Shown here: piece by piece, positions 1 to 8,071 of the stretch
Layout of the letters: every line of letters begins with the position of its first letter
Numbering within the stretch: the first letter of the stretch is position 1
NCBI GenBank assembly: GCA_017516785.1
Contig: JAFXAV010000054.1
Location: 1-33,122, forward strand
DNA length: 33,122 bases
DNA from: Oscillospiraceae bacterium
GTDB lineage: Bacteria > Bacillota_A > Clostridia > Oscillospirales > Oscillospiraceae
Reading direction: 5' to 3'
Position numbers and translations under genes: made by a program
The notes under the pieces: generated by a model
Told to the model about the DNA's origin: nothing
The model's input: the letters and a program-made list of their open reading frames with translations, nothing else
Database searches by the model: none

Positions 1-139
1 CACTCCCTCCGTCAGCCCTTCGGGCTGCCACCTCACCCAAAGGGACTAAGCGTCCGTAAGCCGCGATGCGGCAACGGTCGCTAAGCCTCAGAGAGGGAGG
101 CAAGTGGTGCGGCGCAAACTCACAGACAAACTGCAATTT
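1..139 (+). repeat. Short inverted-repeat (MITE-like) element, copy 1, truncated by the window edge
   Basis: This is the right-hand part of an element that recurs at 2785-2960 and, inverted, at 32976-33122. Shared blocks are the CCCTCCGTCAGCCC hairpin region, AGAGGGAGGCAAGTGGTGCG and the terminal AAACTGCAATTT (128-139). That terminus is the exact reverse complement of the left end of copy 2, so the element has about 12-bp terminal inverted repeats. No coding capacity is visible, so it would be non-autonomous. It ends 14 bp before the -35 box of the trmB promoter. It carries a 51-bp extra segment at 35-85 that the other copies lack. Confidence 0.75.
35..85. repeat. 51-bp hairpin segment nested inside element copy 1
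   Basis: Relative to copy 3, the sequence between CACCTC and CCTCAGAGAGGG is interrupted here by 51 bp. The segment has two arms, 46-64 and 68-85, that pair imperfectly around GAT. The arms begin CTAAGCGTCCGT and end GGTCGCTAAG. It looks like a small hairpin inserted into a hairpin element. The exact junctions are ambiguous by a few bases. Confidence 0.55.
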
Positions 140-153
140 CCCATATAAAATCT

Positions 154-182
154 TTGACTGTCCCTATTTCTTCTGATATAAT
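154..182 (+). promoter_or_regulatory. Sigma-A-type promoter of trmB-mnmG
   Basis: TTGACT (154-159) and TATAAT (177-182) are separated by 17 bp, a near-consensus housekeeping promoter. Transcription should start near 189, giving a leader of about 45 nt before the trmB ATG at 235. The repeat element stops at 139, so the promoter itself is not made of repeat sequence. Confidence 0.8.
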
Positions 183-234
183 GATATATTGAAAGAATTT
201 GTGGCTATTTATGCCTTTATGGAGGATAAAACCT

Positions 235-921
235 ATGAGAATGAGAAAAATGAAGAATCTGGAGTCCCGCATGGAAAAGTGCGCCGCTCTCCGGATCCTG
301 GACCCCGCCAGCCTGAAGGGCAATTGGCGCTCCCTGAAGCCCGATGCAACTGCCCTGTGGGTGGAAGTGGGCTGCGGCAAGGGCAAGTTCACCGCCGAAA
401 CTGCCGAAGCCAATCCCGATGTGCTGCTGATCGCCGTGGAGCGCTGCCGGGAAGCCATGGTCGTGGCCATGGAAAAGGCCCAGAACATGGGTCTTAAAAA
501 CGTCTACTACATCGACATGGACGTTGCCGGCATCGAAGAAATCTTTGCCGGCTTCGAAATCGACCGCCTGTTCATCAACTTCCCCGACCCCTGGCCCCGG
601 AAGAAGAACGCCAAGCGCCGTTTGACCCACCGCAGCTTCCTGGACAAGTACTGCCGCGTCATCCGTGAAGGCGGCGAAATCCACTACAAGACCGACAACG
701 CCCCCCTCTTCGAGTTCTCCGTGGCAGAGTTTGAAGCCTGCGGCCTGCAGGTCAACAACCTGACCCGGAATCTCCATGAAAACGGCATCGTGGGCATCAT
801 GACCGGCTACGAAGAAAAGTTCCACAGCCTTGGCACCCCCATCAACCGCTGCGAAGTGGTCTGCAAGCCCTTCATTCTGCCCCCCGAGGAAAAGAAGAAG
901 GCAGCGGAGGTCGAAGAATGA
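235..921 (+). CDS. trmB: tRNA (guanine-N7-)-methyltransferase
   Basis: TrmB methylates N7 of G46 in the variable loop of many tRNAs, using S-adenosylmethionine. The 228-residue protein begins MRMRK. Its SAM-binding loop [10 protein letters not shown] lies near residues 43-52, and it carries the diagnostic [19 protein letters not shown] block near residues 112-130. I start at ATG 235 because GGAGG lies at 221-225, 9 bp upstream; the frame is open further upstream to a TTG but without a ribosome binding site. The 3' end overlaps mnmG by 4 nt (ATGA), so the two tRNA-modification genes are translationally coupled and transcribed from the promoter at 154-182. The C-terminus is lysine- and glutamate-rich. 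The identity is secure from the motifs. Confidence 0.95.
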   Translation: MRMRKMKNLESRMEKCAALRILDPASLKGNWRSLKPDATALWVEVGCGKGKFTAETAEANPDVLLIAVERCREAMVVAMEKAQNMGLKNVYYIDMDVAGIEEIFAGFEIDRLFINFPDPWPRKKNAKRRLTHRSFLDKYCRVIREGGEIHYKTDNAPLFEFSVAEFEACGLQVNNLTRNLHENGIVGIMTGYEEKFHSLGTPINRCEVVCKPFILPPEEKKKAAEVEE

Positions 922-2786
922 CCACCTATCATGCCGGCTCCTGCGAGGTAGCCGTCATCGGCGCTGGTCACGCAGGCATTGAAGCCGCCCTGGCTGCCGC
1001 CCGTCTGGGTCACCACACCATCCTCTTCACCATCAATCTGGATGCCGTGGGCAATCTTCCCTGCAATCCCGCCATCGGCGGCACCGGCAAGGGCCATCTG
1101 GTCCGGGAGCTGGATGCTCTGGGTGGTGAGATGGGCGTGGCTGCCGACAAGGCCTGCATCCAGTACCGGATGCTAAACCGGGGCAAAGGTCCTGCCGTCC
1201 ACTCCCTGAGGGCTCAGGCCGACCGTCGGAAATATCAGCAGGTGATGAAGCAGACCCTGGAGCTTCAGGAAAATCTGGAGCTGAAGCAGGCCCAGATTGT
1301 GGAAGTGCTGACAGAAAACGGCCATGTCAGCGGTGTCCGCACCCAGCTGGGCGCTATCTATGATGCCAAAGCTGTCATCATCGCCAGCGGCACCTACCTC
1401 GACAGCACCATCATCATCGGCGAAGCTGTCATTGAATCCGGCCCCGACGGCATGCACCCTTCCAAGGGCCTTGCGGACAATCTGAGAAACTTAGGTCTGA
1501 GCCTTCGCCGCTTCAAGACCGGCACACCTCCCAGAATCAACCGTCGCAGCGTGGACTTTTCCAAAATGGAGCTGCAGCCCGGTGACGAAAAGGCAGAGCC
1601 CTTCTCCTTCCGCACGGAAGAAAAGGTCTATAACTCCGCTGTCTGCTACCTGACCTACACCAACGAGCAGACCCATCAGATCATCAAAAACAATCTCCAC
1701 CGCTCCCCCATGTACGACGGCACCATCTCCGGCGTCGGCCCCCGGTACTGCCCCAGCATCGAGACAAAAATCGTCCGTTTTGCTGACAAGCCCCGGCATC
1801 AGCTGTTCATCGAGCCCTGCGGTCTGGATACGGAGGAGCTCTACATTCAGGGTTTCTCCTCTTCCCTGCCTGAAGATGTGCAGCTCGAAATGATGCGCAC
1901 CATCCCCGGTTTGGAAAATGCCGAAATGATGCGCCCCGCCTACGCCATCGAGTACGAGTGCATCGACCCCACAGGACTGTTGCCCACTCTGGAAGTGAAG
2001 GCCGTCCCTGGTCTTTACGGCGCCGGTCAGTTCAACGGCACCTCCGGCTATGAGGAAGCCGCCGCCCAGGGTCTCATCGCAGGCATCAATGCCTGCCTGA
2101 AGCTGGACGGCCGGGAGCCTCTGATTCTCACCCGGGACACCAGCTACATCGGCACCCTCATCGACGATCTGGTGACCAAGGGCACGGAAGAGCCCTACCG
2201 GATCATGACCAGCCGCTCCGAATATCGGCTCCTGCACCGGCAGGATAACGCCGACCAGCGTCTGACTCACATCGGTGCGAAAGTCGGTCTGGTTCCCCCC
2301 GAACGCCTTGCCCAGGTGGAGGCCAAGTATGAGGCCGTCCGCCGGGAGGTTCACCGGCTGGAAAGCCACGGCGTTCCCGGAAGCGAAGCGCTGAACGCCA
2401 TGCTGGCAGAGCGGAACACCGCTCCTGTTGCCAATTCCGCCCGTCTTGCTGACCTGCTGCGCCGTCCTCAGGTGACTTACGAGGACATCGCGCCCTTCGA
2501 TCCCGAACGGCCTGAGCTTTCCGAAGCCATCCGGGAGGAAGTGGAAATTCAGATCAAGTACGCAGGCTACCTTGCCCGCCAGGAAAAGCAGGTGGCCGAG
2601 TTCAAGAAGGAAGAATCCCGTCTGCTGCCCGTCAATATCGACTACTGCTCCATCGCCGGTCTCCGTCTGGAAGCCCAGGAGAAGTTGAATCAGATTCGTC
2701 CCATGTCCATCGGACAGGCAGGCCGCATCTCCGGCGTCAGTCCCGCGGATATCGCCGTGCTGCTGATTTATCTGGAACAAAGATAA
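918..2786 (+). CDS. mnmG: tRNA uridine 5-carboxymethylaminomethyl(34) modification enzyme MnmG (GidA)
   Basis: MnmG is the FAD-dependent partner of MnmE. Together they add the (carboxymethyl)aminomethyl group at C5 of wobble U34 in tRNAs reading NNA/NNG codons. The 622-residue length is normal for the family. The dinucleotide-binding motif [19 protein letters not shown] lies near residues 13-31, followed by the signature blocks [15 protein letters not shown] and [19 protein letters not shown]. Further blocks are [26 protein letters not shown] (FAD contact) and [19 protein letters not shown]. The C-terminal helical domain ends in the MnmE-interacting region [21 protein letters not shown]. The start overlaps the trmB stop as ATGA. 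The stop codon TAA (2784-2786) lies on the left inverted repeat of element copy 2. MnmE is not in the window. Confidence 0.97.
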   Translation: MTTYHAGSCEVAVIGAGHAGIEAALAAARLGHHTILFTINLDAVGNLPCNPAIGGTGKGHLVRELDALGGEMGVAADKACIQYRMLNRGKGPAVHSLRAQADRRKYQQVMKQTLELQENLELKQAQIVEVLTENGHVSGVRTQLGAIYDAKAVIIASGTYLDSTIIIGEAVIESGPDGMHPSKGLADNLRNLGLSLRRFKTGTPPRINRRSVDFSKMELQPGDEKAEPFSFRTEEKVYNSAVCYLTYTNEQTHQIIKNNLHRSPMYDGTISGVGPRYCPSIETKIVRFADKPRHQLFIEPCGLDTEELYIQGFSSSLPEDVQLEMMRTIPGLENAEMMRPAYAIEYECIDPTGLLPTLEVKAVPGLYGAGQFNGTSGYEEAAAQGLIAGINACLKLDGREPLILTRDTSYIGTLIDDLVTKGTEEPYRIMTSRSEYRLLHRQDNADQRLTHIGAKVGLVPPERLAQVEAKYEAVRREVHRLESHGVPGSEALNAMLAERNTAPVANSARLADLLRRPQVTYEDIAPFDPERPELSEAIREEVEIQIKYAGYLARQEKQVAEFKKEESRLLPVNIDYCSIAGLRLEAQEKLNQIRPMSIGQAGRISGVSPADIAVLLIYLEQR

Positions 2787-2960
2787 ATTGCAGTTTTTAG
2801 AGCTGTTTGGTGGCGAAGCCACCCTCGGCCCCCTCTTTGAGGGGGCTGGCAAAAATCTCTGATTTTTGACTGGGGGAGTGTCGTAAAGTCCATAGGACAC
2901 TCCCTCCGTCAGAGAGGTAGGCAAGTGGTGCGGTGCAAACGCACAGACAAACCGCAATTT
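2785..2960 (+). repeat. MITE-like element, copy 2, with both terminal inverted repeats
   Basis: The 176-bp element is bounded by AAATTGCAGTTT (2785-2796) and AAACCGCAATTT (2949-2960), which are inverted repeats matching at 11 of 12 positions. Internal blocks shared with copy 3 include GAGGGGGCTGGCAAAAATCT, GACTGGGGGAGTGTCGTAAA and GGCAAGTGGTGCGG. It lacks the roughly 25-bp GCCCTTCGGGC hairpin present in copies 1 and 3. No target-site duplication is obvious. The left end overlaps the mnmG stop codon. Together with the following hairpin it fills the mnmG-M14 peptidase gap. Confidence 0.75.
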
Positions 2961-2974
2961 CCCAAACACATATT

Positions 2975-3011
2975 TCGCCTCCGGGACATAGAATACCCGG
3001 AGGCGATTTTT
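2975..3011 (+). terminator. Terminator-like hairpin covering the ribosome binding site of the M14 peptidase gene
   Basis: TCGCCTCCGGG (2975-2985) pairs perfectly over 11 bp with CCCGGAGGCGA (2996-3006) across a 10-nt loop. TTTTT (3007-3011) follows, and then the ATG at 3012. By form it is a Rho-independent terminator for mnmG transcripts, but the 3' arm contains the GGAGG (2999-3003) of the next gene. It could therefore act as terminator, translational lid or attenuator. Confidence 0.6.
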
Positions 3012-3932
3012 ATGGCTATTGTGAAAACTGATGTACCCATGACTTACGAACTCTGCGAGCAGACCATTCTGAAACTGGCGGAAACCTATCCCTTTCTCCG
3101 CACAGAAGTGCTGACAGAAACTCACTTCGGCCGGAATATCCGGGCTCTGGTCATTGGAAACGGCCCGCGGAAGGTCATCTATTCCGCATCCCACCACGCA
3201 AACGAGTGGATCACTACACCGCTGATTTTAAAATTTGTGGAAGAACTGGCTCAGGCCATTCAGAATGGGGGCGAAATCTTCGGGGTGAACGCCAAAACCA
3301 TTGCTGACACCGCCACCATTTACACCGTCCCCATGGTTAACCCCGACGGAGTGGATCTGGTCACCGGTGCAATCCAGCCGGGGAATGAGCAGTACGAGCG
3401 GGCAAAACAGCTGGCAGAATTCTATCCCGCCATTCCCTTCCCCGACGGGTGGAAGGCCAACCTTCTGGGGGTTGACCTGAACCTGCAGTACCCCGCCGGA
3501 TGGCTTCAGGCACGGGAAATCAAATTCAGCCAGGGCTTCACCCGTCCGGGGCCGAGAGATTATGTGGGCCGCGCCCCGTTGGATCAGCGGGAAAGCCGGG
3601 TGCTGGCAGGCTACACCGAATACATCGATCCTGCCCTGGTGCTGGCCTTCCACAGCCAGGGGAAGGAAATCTACTGGACCTTTGACGGAATCCAAGTCCC
3701 CGGGGCCAGGGAATTGGGAGAGCGGTTCTCCCAGGTCAGCGGCTATACCCTGACAGAACCGGCGGCTGTTTCCAGCTACGCCGGATATAAGGACTGGTTC
3801 ATCAAGGTCTTCCGCCGCCCGGGCTACACCATCGAGGTGGGCTCCGGTACAAATCCTCTGCCGCTGACACAGTTTGACGAGATCTACCGGGACAATTTAG
3901 GCATTCTGGTCACCGCAGCCATGGGAGAATAA
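3012..3932 (+). CDS. M14-family zinc carboxypeptidase, gamma-D-glutamyl-diamino-acid peptidase I-like
   Basis: Family members cleave peptidoglycan stem peptides, for example gamma-D-Glu to diaminopimelate bonds. The 306-residue protein shows the M14 zinc motif in SASHHANEWIT (the HxxE of HANE), then MVNPDGVDLV and GVDLNLQYPAGW. The third zinc ligand is the His of LAFHSQGKEIYW, and the catalytic Glu is in YTIEVGSGTNPLP. Unlike longer relatives, no LysM domain precedes the catalytic domain. I see no signal peptide, so it is probably cytoplasmic and may act in wall recycling. The start at ATG 3012 has GGAGG 8 bp upstream, although that site is inside a strong hairpin. The frame is open further upstream through repeat sequence, which I regard as non-coding. 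No clear promoter of its own is visible, so expression may depend on read-through from mnmG. The exact substrate is inferred. Confidence 0.85.
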   Translation: MAIVKTDVPMTYELCEQTILKLAETYPFLRTEVLTETHFGRNIRALVIGNGPRKVIYSASHHANEWITTPLILKFVEELAQAIQNGGEIFGVNAKTIADTATIYTVPMVNPDGVDLVTGAIQPGNEQYERAKQLAEFYPAIPFPDGWKANLLGVDLNLQYPAGWLQAREIKFSQGFTRPGPRDYVGRAPLDQRESRVLAGYTEYIDPALVLAFHSQGKEIYWTFDGIQVPGARELGERFSQVSGYTLTEPAAVSSYAGYKDWFIKVFRRPGYTIEVGSGTNPLPLTQFDEIYRDNLGILVTAAMGE

Positions 3933-3957
3933 GGGAGCTTGCAGCTCCCTTTCTTTC
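3933..3957 (+). terminator. Rho-independent terminator after the M14 peptidase gene
   Basis: GGGAGCT (3933-3939) pairs with AGCTCCC (3943-3949) across TGC and is followed by TTCTTTC. It begins directly after the TAA stop. Confidence 0.8.
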
Positions 3958-3969
3958 AATTAAAGGCTT

Positions 3970-4015
3970 CTTAAGAATTAACCCTCTTTTATCTTAAAAT
4001 CGTCGGTGGTATAAT
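3970..4015 (+). promoter_or_regulatory. Promoter region of the first two-component system
   Basis: A perfect TATAAT lies at 4010-4015, but the -35 region (about 3987-3992, TTTTAT) is poor, suggesting an activator-dependent promoter. Two CTTAA(G/A) sequences at 3970-3975 and 3993-3998 are direct repeats 23 bp apart, about two helical turns. This would suit an OmpR-family regulator, possibly autoregulation. The operator reading is inference. Confidence 0.5.
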
Positions 4016-4050
4016 GAAGATACAAAGCTGAAAGAAGCGGAGGAAACACC

Positions 4051-4746
4051 ATGTACAACATTCTCATCTGTGATGACCAGCCTGACATCGTCAACGCGCT
4101 GAAAATATACTTAACCCCCGAAGGCTACAACCTCTTCGAAGCCTCCACCGGCGTTCAGGCTCTGGAAATCGCCAAAAAAGAAGATCTCCATCTGATCCTG
4201 CTGGATATCATGATGCCCCAGATGGACGGCATCACCGCCACGGCCAAGATCCGTGAGTTTTCCAATGTTCCCATCATCCTGCTGACCGCAAAGAGCGAAA
4301 CCGAGGACAAGGTTCTGGGTCTTAACGTTGGTGCGGATGACTACATCACCAAGCCTTTCGTTCCTGTGGAGGTTCTGGCAAGAGTCCGCAGTCAGCTGCG
4401 GCGCTATGCCCGGCTGGGAAGCATTCCGGAGCCGGAGGCAGGTGTTCTGACCATCGGCGGTATTTCCCTGGATGACCGGACCAAAGCCGTCACAGTAGAC
4501 GGCGAACCCGTCTCCCTGACCCCCACCGAATACTCCATTCTTCATCTTCTGATGTCCAACCCCGGTAAGGTCTATTCCACCAAGGCTCTCTATGAATCCG
4601 TCTGGAATGAAGCCGCTCTCGGCAGCGAGGGCGCCGTGGCCGTTCACATTCGTCATCTCCGCGAAAAAGTGGAGATCAACCCCTCCGAACCCCGCTACAT
4701 CAAGGTGGTCTGGGGCCAGGGCTACAAAATGGAAGGGGGACGCTGA
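4051..4746 (+). CDS. OmpR-family response regulator (VanR-like)
   Basis: This 231-residue protein is a DNA-binding response regulator. The receiver domain (about 1-120) has the acidic pair D8/D9, phospho-acceptor D52 in LLDIMMP, the conserved Thr in IILLTAKSE and Lys in YITKPF. The C-terminal winged helix (about 135-230) contains LTPTEYSILHLLMSNPGKV and the recognition-helix region VAVHIRHLREKVE, ending KVVWGQGYKME. ATG 4051 is preceded by GGAGG at 4039-4043. The gene is followed with no gap by its sensor kinase. Sequence style resembles VanR-like regulators of Clostridia, but no vancomycin-resistance enzymes are nearby, so the target is unknown; it may control envelope functions. Confidence 0.92.
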   Translation: MYNILICDDQPDIVNALKIYLTPEGYNLFEASTGVQALEIAKKEDLHLILLDIMMPQMDGITATAKIREFSNVPIILLTAKSETEDKVLGLNVGADDYITKPFVPVEVLARVRSQLRRYARLGSIPEPEAGVLTIGGISLDDRTKAVTVDGEPVSLTPTEYSILHLLMSNPGKVYSTKALYESVWNEAALGSEGAVAVHIRHLREKVEINPSEPRYIKVVWGQGYKMEGGR

Positions 4747-6867
4747 ATGAAGTATAACATCGTACTGAAGTTCACTGCCATCGCCCTGTGCGCCCTGAGC
4801 CTGGTGATTGTGGTGGCCAGCGGACTTGGCATTGTGCTGGCATCGGAACAGGGTCTCTATGCCAACACCCCCGAGGAAGTGCTCGCTGATCAGCAGCAGG
4901 ACATTGCTCTAAGCATTTCTGACCACTACGGCCATCAATACGCCATTGAAAATCTCGGCAATCTTCCCCAGGAATTGATCGATCACCGCTGGGGATTCCA
5001 ACATCAGGATTACTTTATCATCAATTATGATTTCGATGTGGAAATCTGGGACGGCGAGGAATGCGTCTCTGCCCTCACCAGCGGCGCGCCGGAGAATGTG
5101 AACACCTTTGAGTTCACCTCCGTCTTCGAATACGCCCTGGTCACCGATTCCCATACTTACCCCCTCGACGAATATTACGGCGAATACGAGGCCACCTTAC
5201 CGCCCCCCGAGAGCGAGCCTGTGGTCATCCGTCAGGCAGAAGAACCGCTTTATATCGACAGCTATTCCATCAATTCCCATGATGAAAACGGCGTTTTGGT
5301 TCGCACAGACTATCAGCTGGCCTTCTACAACAGTCCCGAGTACCGGGTTGTGGTGAAGCTGGACGGCGACACCTCCTACAATGACATGGGCTTTTTGCTG
5401 CTGCCCCTTTACCAGTTCCGGTTCCATCTGATTGGCGCTGTTGTTTTGGGTCTTTTGTTCTTTGCCGTGACCCTGGTATACCTCTGCTGCGCCGCAGGCC
5501 GGAAGGCAGGTACCACCGAGGTGCGGCCCATGGGCCTGAACCGGGTTCCCCTGGATCTTTATGCCGCCGTTGCAGTTGTAGGCTGCTCCCTTCTGATCTG
5601 GGGCGGACTGGAGCTTTCCATCTGGATCTTCAACAACGGTGAAGACTGGGCGCTGATGACAGTGGTGGCACTCTGCGTCTATGGCGCAGGCCTCCTGGCC
5701 ATCGGCTTCATCTTCGCCTTTGCCGCACAGGTCAAGTCCAAGGGCGGCTACTGGTGGCGCCATATGATTCTGGGTGCCTGCCTGAACCTGGTCATTCGAT
5801 TCTTCCGGTGGATCGGCGGGGGCCTTACCTGGGCCCGCAACGGCATCCGTGCGGTATTCAACCTGCTGCCTGTGATCTGGCAGTGGCTGATCACTGCCGT
5901 GCTGATGGCTGCGATTCCTTTGCTCCTGTTCTTCCTGAGCATGGTTTCCTACGGCGTCGGCGAGCTTTTCTGGGCGCTGCTGCTGATTGTCGCCCTGATC
6001 GCCGATGTGATCATCGTCTGCTACGGCGCTTACTGCTTCGGCACCCTGCTGAAGGGCGCCCGGCATATGTCCCAGGGCAATCTGGATCACAAGGTCCCCA
6101 CCAAACACCTCTTCGGCGCATTCCGGGACTTCGGCCTGCAGCTGAACAATCTGGCGGAAGGCGCCAAAATCGCCGCCGAGCGGCAGATGAAGTCCGAGCG
6201 GATGAAGACCGAGCTGATCACCAATGTGTCCCATGACATCAAGACCCCCCTGACCTCCATCATCAACTATGTGGATCTGATGAAAAAGCCCCACACCCCC
6301 GCAGAAAATGACCAGTATCTGGACGTTCTGGACCGTCAGAGCCAGCGACTGAAAAAGCTGATTGAGGACCTGATGGAAATGAGCAAGGCCAGCACCGGCA
6401 ACATGACAGTGGACCTGATCCAGCTGGATGCGGTGGAGGCTGTGAACCAGGCTCTGGGTGAATTCTCTGACAAGTTGGCAAAGGTGGGGCTTACCCCTGT
6501 TTTCCGCCATCCGGAGGAGCCTGTGATCATTCGGGCAGACGGCCGTCTGGTATGGCGGGTGTTGAGCAACATCCTGAGCAACGCCGTCAAGTATGCCCTC
6601 CCCGATACCCGGCTGTACCTGGACCTGATGGTTCTTCAGGGCAACGCCGTCATCGCCATTAAGAACATCTCCCGGGAGCAGCTGAATGTGGCTGCCGACG
6701 AGCTGATGGAACGGTTCGTCCGGGGCGACAGTTCCCGAAACACCGAGGGCAGCGGTCTCGGTCTGAACATTGCCAAGAGTCTGGTGGAGCTGCAGCAGGG
6801 GCAGATGCACCTGATGGTGGACGGCGACCTGTTCAAGGTGACCCTGATCTTCCCCCTGTCGGAATAA
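4747..6867 (+). CDS. Multi-pass membrane sensor histidine kinase
   Basis: The 706-residue kinase partners the preceding regulator; its ATG directly follows that gene's stop. A first membrane segment (about 7-31) leads to an extracytoplasmic domain of about 190 residues. Further membrane segments lie near 224-250, 270-294, 300-329, 373-404 and 405-431, an unusually elaborate membrane module. A HAMP-like linker and the dimerisation helix follow, with phospho-acceptor H496 in NVSHDIKTPLTS. The ATPase domain has the N-box NILSNAVKYA and the G2 box GSGLGLNIAKSL. The usual DxGxG (G1) box is replaced by AIKNISREQLN. A similar replacement occurs, as I recall, in VanS-like kinases of Clostridia, so I do not call it dead. 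The signal sensed is unknown. Confidence 0.9.
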   Translation: MKYNIVLKFTAIALCALSLVIVVASGLGIVLASEQGLYANTPEEVLADQQQDIALSISDHYGHQYAIENLGNLPQELIDHRWGFQHQDYFIINYDFDVEIWDGEECVSALTSGAPENVNTFEFTSVFEYALVTDSHTYPLDEYYGEYEATLPPPESEPVVIRQAEEPLYIDSYSINSHDENGVLVRTDYQLAFYNSPEYRVVVKLDGDTSYNDMGFLLLPLYQFRFHLIGAVVLGLLFFAVTLVYLCCAAGRKAGTTEVRPMGLNRVPLDLYAAVAVVGCSLLIWGGLELSIWIFNNGEDWALMTVVALCVYGAGLLAIGFIFAFAAQVKSKGGYWWRHMILGACLNLVIRFFRWIGGGLTWARNGIRAVFNLLPVIWQWLITAVLMAAIPLLLFFLSMVSYGVGELFWALLLIVALIADVIIVCYGAYCFGTLLKGARHMSQGNLDHKVPTKHLFGAFRDFGLQLNNLAEGAKIAAERQMKSERMKTELITNVSHDIKTPLTSIINYVDLMKKPHTPAENDQYLDVLDRQSQRLKKLIEDLMEMSKASTGNMTVDLIQLDAVEAVNQALGEFSDKLAKVGLTPVFRHPEEPVIIRADGRLVWRVLSNILSNAVKYALPDTRLYLDLMVLQGNAVIAIKNISREQLNVAADELMERFVRGDSSRNTEGSGLGLNIAKSLVELQQGQMHLMVDGDLFKVTLIFPLSE

Positions 6868-6872
6868 CAAGT

Positions 6873-6902
6873 TTTGTTCATAAATTGTACGCAATTTGTT
6901 CA
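6873..6902 (+). promoter_or_regulatory. Palindrome flanked by direct repeats downstream of the kinase gene
   Basis: AAATTG (6882-6887) and CAATTT (6892-6897) form an inverted repeat around TACG. It is framed by two exact TTTGTTCA direct repeats (6873-6880 and 6895-6902) 22 bp apart. The arrangement resembles a regulator-binding site placed before the possible RNA gene that follows. No regulator can be named. Confidence 0.3.
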
Positions 6903-6947
6903 AAAAACCGAAATTGTGGATTCAAATTTCCCTTTTAGACTGTAAGC

Positions 6948-7058
6948 ATAGAAGGACAGCGGAAGCCGTGAGCCGCTGAGCCTTTCCGTAGATCCTCTTT
7001 TCTACCTCTCTTCTTTCCAACCCCAGAAAACCCCGCTGCCAAAAAGCAGCGGGGTTTT
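6948..7058 (+). ncRNA. Candidate small RNA or structured 3' UTR
   Basis: This 150-bp space lies between convergent genes. A weak promoter, TTGTGG (6914-6919) and TAGACT (6936-6941), precedes a stem formed by CAGCGG (6957-6962) and CCGCTG (6973-6978), extended by AAGG/CCTT. A pyrimidine-rich stretch and the strong terminator at 7027-7058 follow. No open reading frame is apparent. It could equally be the 3' UTR of the kinase mRNA. Confidence 0.2.
7027..7058. terminator. Bidirectional terminator between convergent operons
   Basis: AAAACCCCGCTGC (7027-7039) pairs perfectly with GCAGCGGGGTTTT (7046-7058) across CAAAAA. A-tracts and T-tracts on both sides allow use on both strands: plus for the histidine kinase, minus for the DUF2284 gene. 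Confidence 0.88.
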
Positions 7059-7080
7059 CGTCTTTTCATATGTTGCTATT

Positions 7081-7614
7081 TCAGAAAAACAGCAGTGACA
7101 CCCAGGTGACCACATTGCCGCCGCATCGAAATTCCAGACCGTTTTCTTCCAGGGTGGGAATCAGATTGATGCCGTGGCTTTCCACACAGGGGTGCATTTT
7201 TTCAGGATGCCGGCAGAATTTCCCCTCGGGATAGGTACAGCGCCCGCATATCCCGCAGGACTCCGTGGACAGTACATAAGGCTCCGCTCCCAGATCCCGC
7301 AGCAGCTTGGCCGTCCGATCCGTCACTGCCTCATGGGCAGGACGGGTTGCCAGATCTTCTGCCATATTGGAAATATCCGACACTTCCGCAGCTGTCAGGA
7401 TCATCAGGCAGCTTTCGAAAGAGCGGCACTTTTCCCGGCACTTTGCCACTTCCCCCACAGCGGGAGGGCATGCCCAGGTTTTTCCGTATCTGGGACACTG
7501 GGTTCTGCAGACCTGCCGCACCCGATCAGAAAAGTCCAGGCTCCTGGGGTCTATGAAAAAGTATCCCTCAAGGGGCAGTTCGCCCAGTCCCGTTTCCAGT
7601 TTCTCAAAATCCAT
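7081..7614 (-). CDS. DUF2284 cysteine-rich metal-binding protein
   Basis: The 177-residue protein has the DUF2284 pattern. An N-terminal cysteine cluster is VCRTQCPRYGKTWACPPAVG, followed by CREKC. A C-terminal block is ESCGICGRCTYPEGKFCRHP and then MHPCVESHGIN. The cysteines probably bind metal or an iron-sulphur cluster; no enzymatic activity is established for the family to my knowledge. I choose ATG 7614, which overlaps the upstream phosphatase stop by one base (TGATG). A GTG one codon earlier is possible. The overlap implies translational coupling. It ends 23 bp from the bidirectional terminator at 7027-7058. Confidence 0.85.
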   Translation of the reverse strand: MDFEKLETGLGELPLEGYFFIDPRSLDFSDRVRQVCRTQCPRYGKTWACPPAVGEVAKCREKCRSFESCLMILTAAEVSDISNMAEDLATRPAHEAVTDRTAKLLRDLGAEPYVLSTESCGICGRCTYPEGKFCRHPEKMHPCVESHGINLIPTLEENGLEFRCGGNVVTWVSLLFF

Positions 7615-8042
7615 CACAGCAGCTCATCCAGAATCCGCTGGCAGCCGCCCAGGATATCGTCCCAGGTTCTGCCGAAATCGCCGGTGTACCAGGGGTCCGC
7701 CACATCCCGGCTCAGCAGAGGATAGCATTTGGAAGTGTCCCGCAGCATCCGCTGAAGCCAGCGGGAGTTGCTCCGGTCCATGTAGTAGATATAGTCGTAG
7801 TACTCGTATTCCTTCTGGGTAATCTGGTGGGCGGCGTGACCGCCGCAGGAGATGCCGTGCTTCGCCAGTTCCCGCCGGGCAGGCGGATACACGGGGTTAC
7901 CCAGTTCCTCAGTGCTGACGGCCGCTGAGGCGATCTCAAAGCAGTTTTCCGCTCCGGCTTTCTTCACCAGATCTTTCATAATATACTCCGCCATGGGACT
8001 GCGGCAGATATTGCCGTGGCAGACAAACAGAATCTTGATCAT
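7614..8042 (-). CDS. Low-molecular-weight protein-tyrosine-phosphatase
   Basis: The 142-residue protein opens with the phosphate-binding loop VCHGNICRSPMAEYI, where C8 is the nucleophile and R14 closes the CX5R loop. The general-acid aspartate is in the C-terminal DPWYTGDF loop. Length is typical of LMW-PTPs, which dephosphorylate tyrosine on proteins such as capsule-system kinases; the related arsenate reductases share the fold. A GGGAG site lies upstream of ATG 8042, and an extended -10 promoter lies at 8072-8080. It is co-transcribed with the DUF2284 gene. No tyrosine kinase or capsule gene is nearby, so the substrate is unknown. Confidence 0.92.
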   Translation of the reverse strand: MIKILFVCHGNICRSPMAEYIMKDLVKKAGAENCFEIASAAVSTEELGNPVYPPARRELAKHGISCGGHAAHQITQKEYEYYDYIYYMDRSNSRWLQRMLRDTSKCYPLLSRDVADPWYTGDFGRTWDDILGGCQRILDELL

Positions 8043-8071
8043 CGTAAATTCTCCCTTTGGTTGATGGTGAA

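Noticed and set aside
4051..6867. VanRS glycopeptide-resistance locus
   Set aside because: The regulator and kinase resemble VanR/VanS in style only; no vanH, vanA/B-type ligase or vanX gene is present.
6882..6897. AraR-type operator because of AAATTGTACGCAATTT
   Set aside because: It only loosely resembles the AraR consensus, and it follows a histidine kinase gene, far from the arabinose genes.
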